Positions 63,964 through 64,000 of a DNA stretch of 64,000 nt are shown one piece after another. The DNA is taken from assembly GCF_014191255.1 (NCBI RefSeq), contig NZ_JACHWH010000004.1, positions 1 through 64,000 on the forward strand. Direction: 5' to 3'. Numbering within the stretch: position 1 is the first letter of the stretch; each line of letters starts with the position of its first letter. Below the pieces are notes generated by a model. That model was not told the origin of the DNA, ran no database searches, and worked only from the letters and a program-made list of their open reading frames with translations. The position numbers were made by a program, and so were the translations under genes. Origin of the DNA: Amycolatopsis bartoniae. Its GTDB lineage: Bacteria > Actinomycetota > Actinomycetes > Mycobacteriales > Pseudonocardiaceae.

Positions 63964-64000
63964 CGGGCTCCTCACTTCCCCACCAGCGCGGCGCGTTCCT

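Noticed and set aside
1-64000. tRNA, rRNA, CRISPR array, complete insertion sequence or prophage
   Set aside because: No transposase, integrase, phage structural gene, regular spacer array or cloverleaf was recognised by eye; a dedicated RNA search would be needed to exclude small RNAs.

Overview
The window is chromosomal DNA of a high-GC actinobacterium. Gene content and order suggest a member of the Pseudonocardiaceae (Amycolatopsis-like). This is an inference from protein resemblance and from partial gene-order agreement with Mycobacterium tuberculosis, recalled from memory. About 74 protein genes were assigned; no rRNA, tRNA, CRISPR array or complete insertion sequence was seen.

Layout. 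1-7.5 kb: tail of an RhlE-like helicase, a membrane-anchored PQQ-propeller protein, a hydrolase, then a leftward run (RecB-type nuclease, MarC, PHP phosphoesterase, PH-domain membrane protein). 7.5-11 kb: acyl-CoA synthetase, DUF2332 protein, MaoC dehydratase. 11-14.5 kb: CorA magnesium channel behind a leader with a proline-rich mini-ORF, a 38-residue membrane peptide, a frameshifted secreted protein, a metallophosphoesterase and a ParB-like protein. 14.5-18.4 kb: MFS exporter/TetR pair and a DGPF-protein/ECF42-type sigma pair. 18.4-22.7 kb: trehalose-type ABC importer (lpqY-sugA-sugB-sugC). 22.7-28.7 kb: stress membrane protein, acyl-CoA dehydrogenase, SPFH protein, PRC/MgtE_N/CBS protein with a DUF1003 partner, and Mrp. 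28.7-34.1 kb: oxidoreductase, gene remnant, then tatB, htrA, rseA, sigE (envelope stress) and an O-methyltransferase. 34-41.3 kb: AraC regulator, leucyl aminopeptidase, DUF3117, enoyl-CoA hydratase, Tag glycosylase, DivIVA-like protein, acyltransferase and two LOG-family proteins. 41.3-47.3 kb: lysine/peptidoglycan genes dapE, dapD, dapC and fdxC, interrupted by a monooxygenase/TetR pair. 47.4-51.3 kb: F420 genes fbiA-fbiB with NUDIX and GntR genes. 51.3-64 kb: AlkA-type glycosylase, sugar nucleotidyltransferase, a set of cell-wall glycosyltransferases (WbbL-like, three GT4, one GT2, one GT2-GT4 fusion) and rmlD. This last region is interrupted by a tandem pair of DUF3800-like elements.

How the genes work together. 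Three themes dominate: envelope building and stress (sigE-rseA-htrA-tatB, dap genes, rhamnose/mannose glycan genes), magnesium handling (CorA, MgtE_N/CBS protein, DUF1003), and F420/flavin redox metabolism. Many genes have a -10-like hexamer 6-7 bases before the start codon and no Shine-Dalgarno sequence, so leaderless transcripts look common here.

Points most worth a second look: the 22-codon PLPR/PPP leader ORF overlapping an 11-bp hairpin upstream of corA; the tandem DUF3800-like elements, one of which carries an internally inverted and shortened core between nearly identical ends; a 152-bp near-perfect inverted repeat at 51.4 kb; and a shared bidirectional -10 element between two glycosyltransferase genes.
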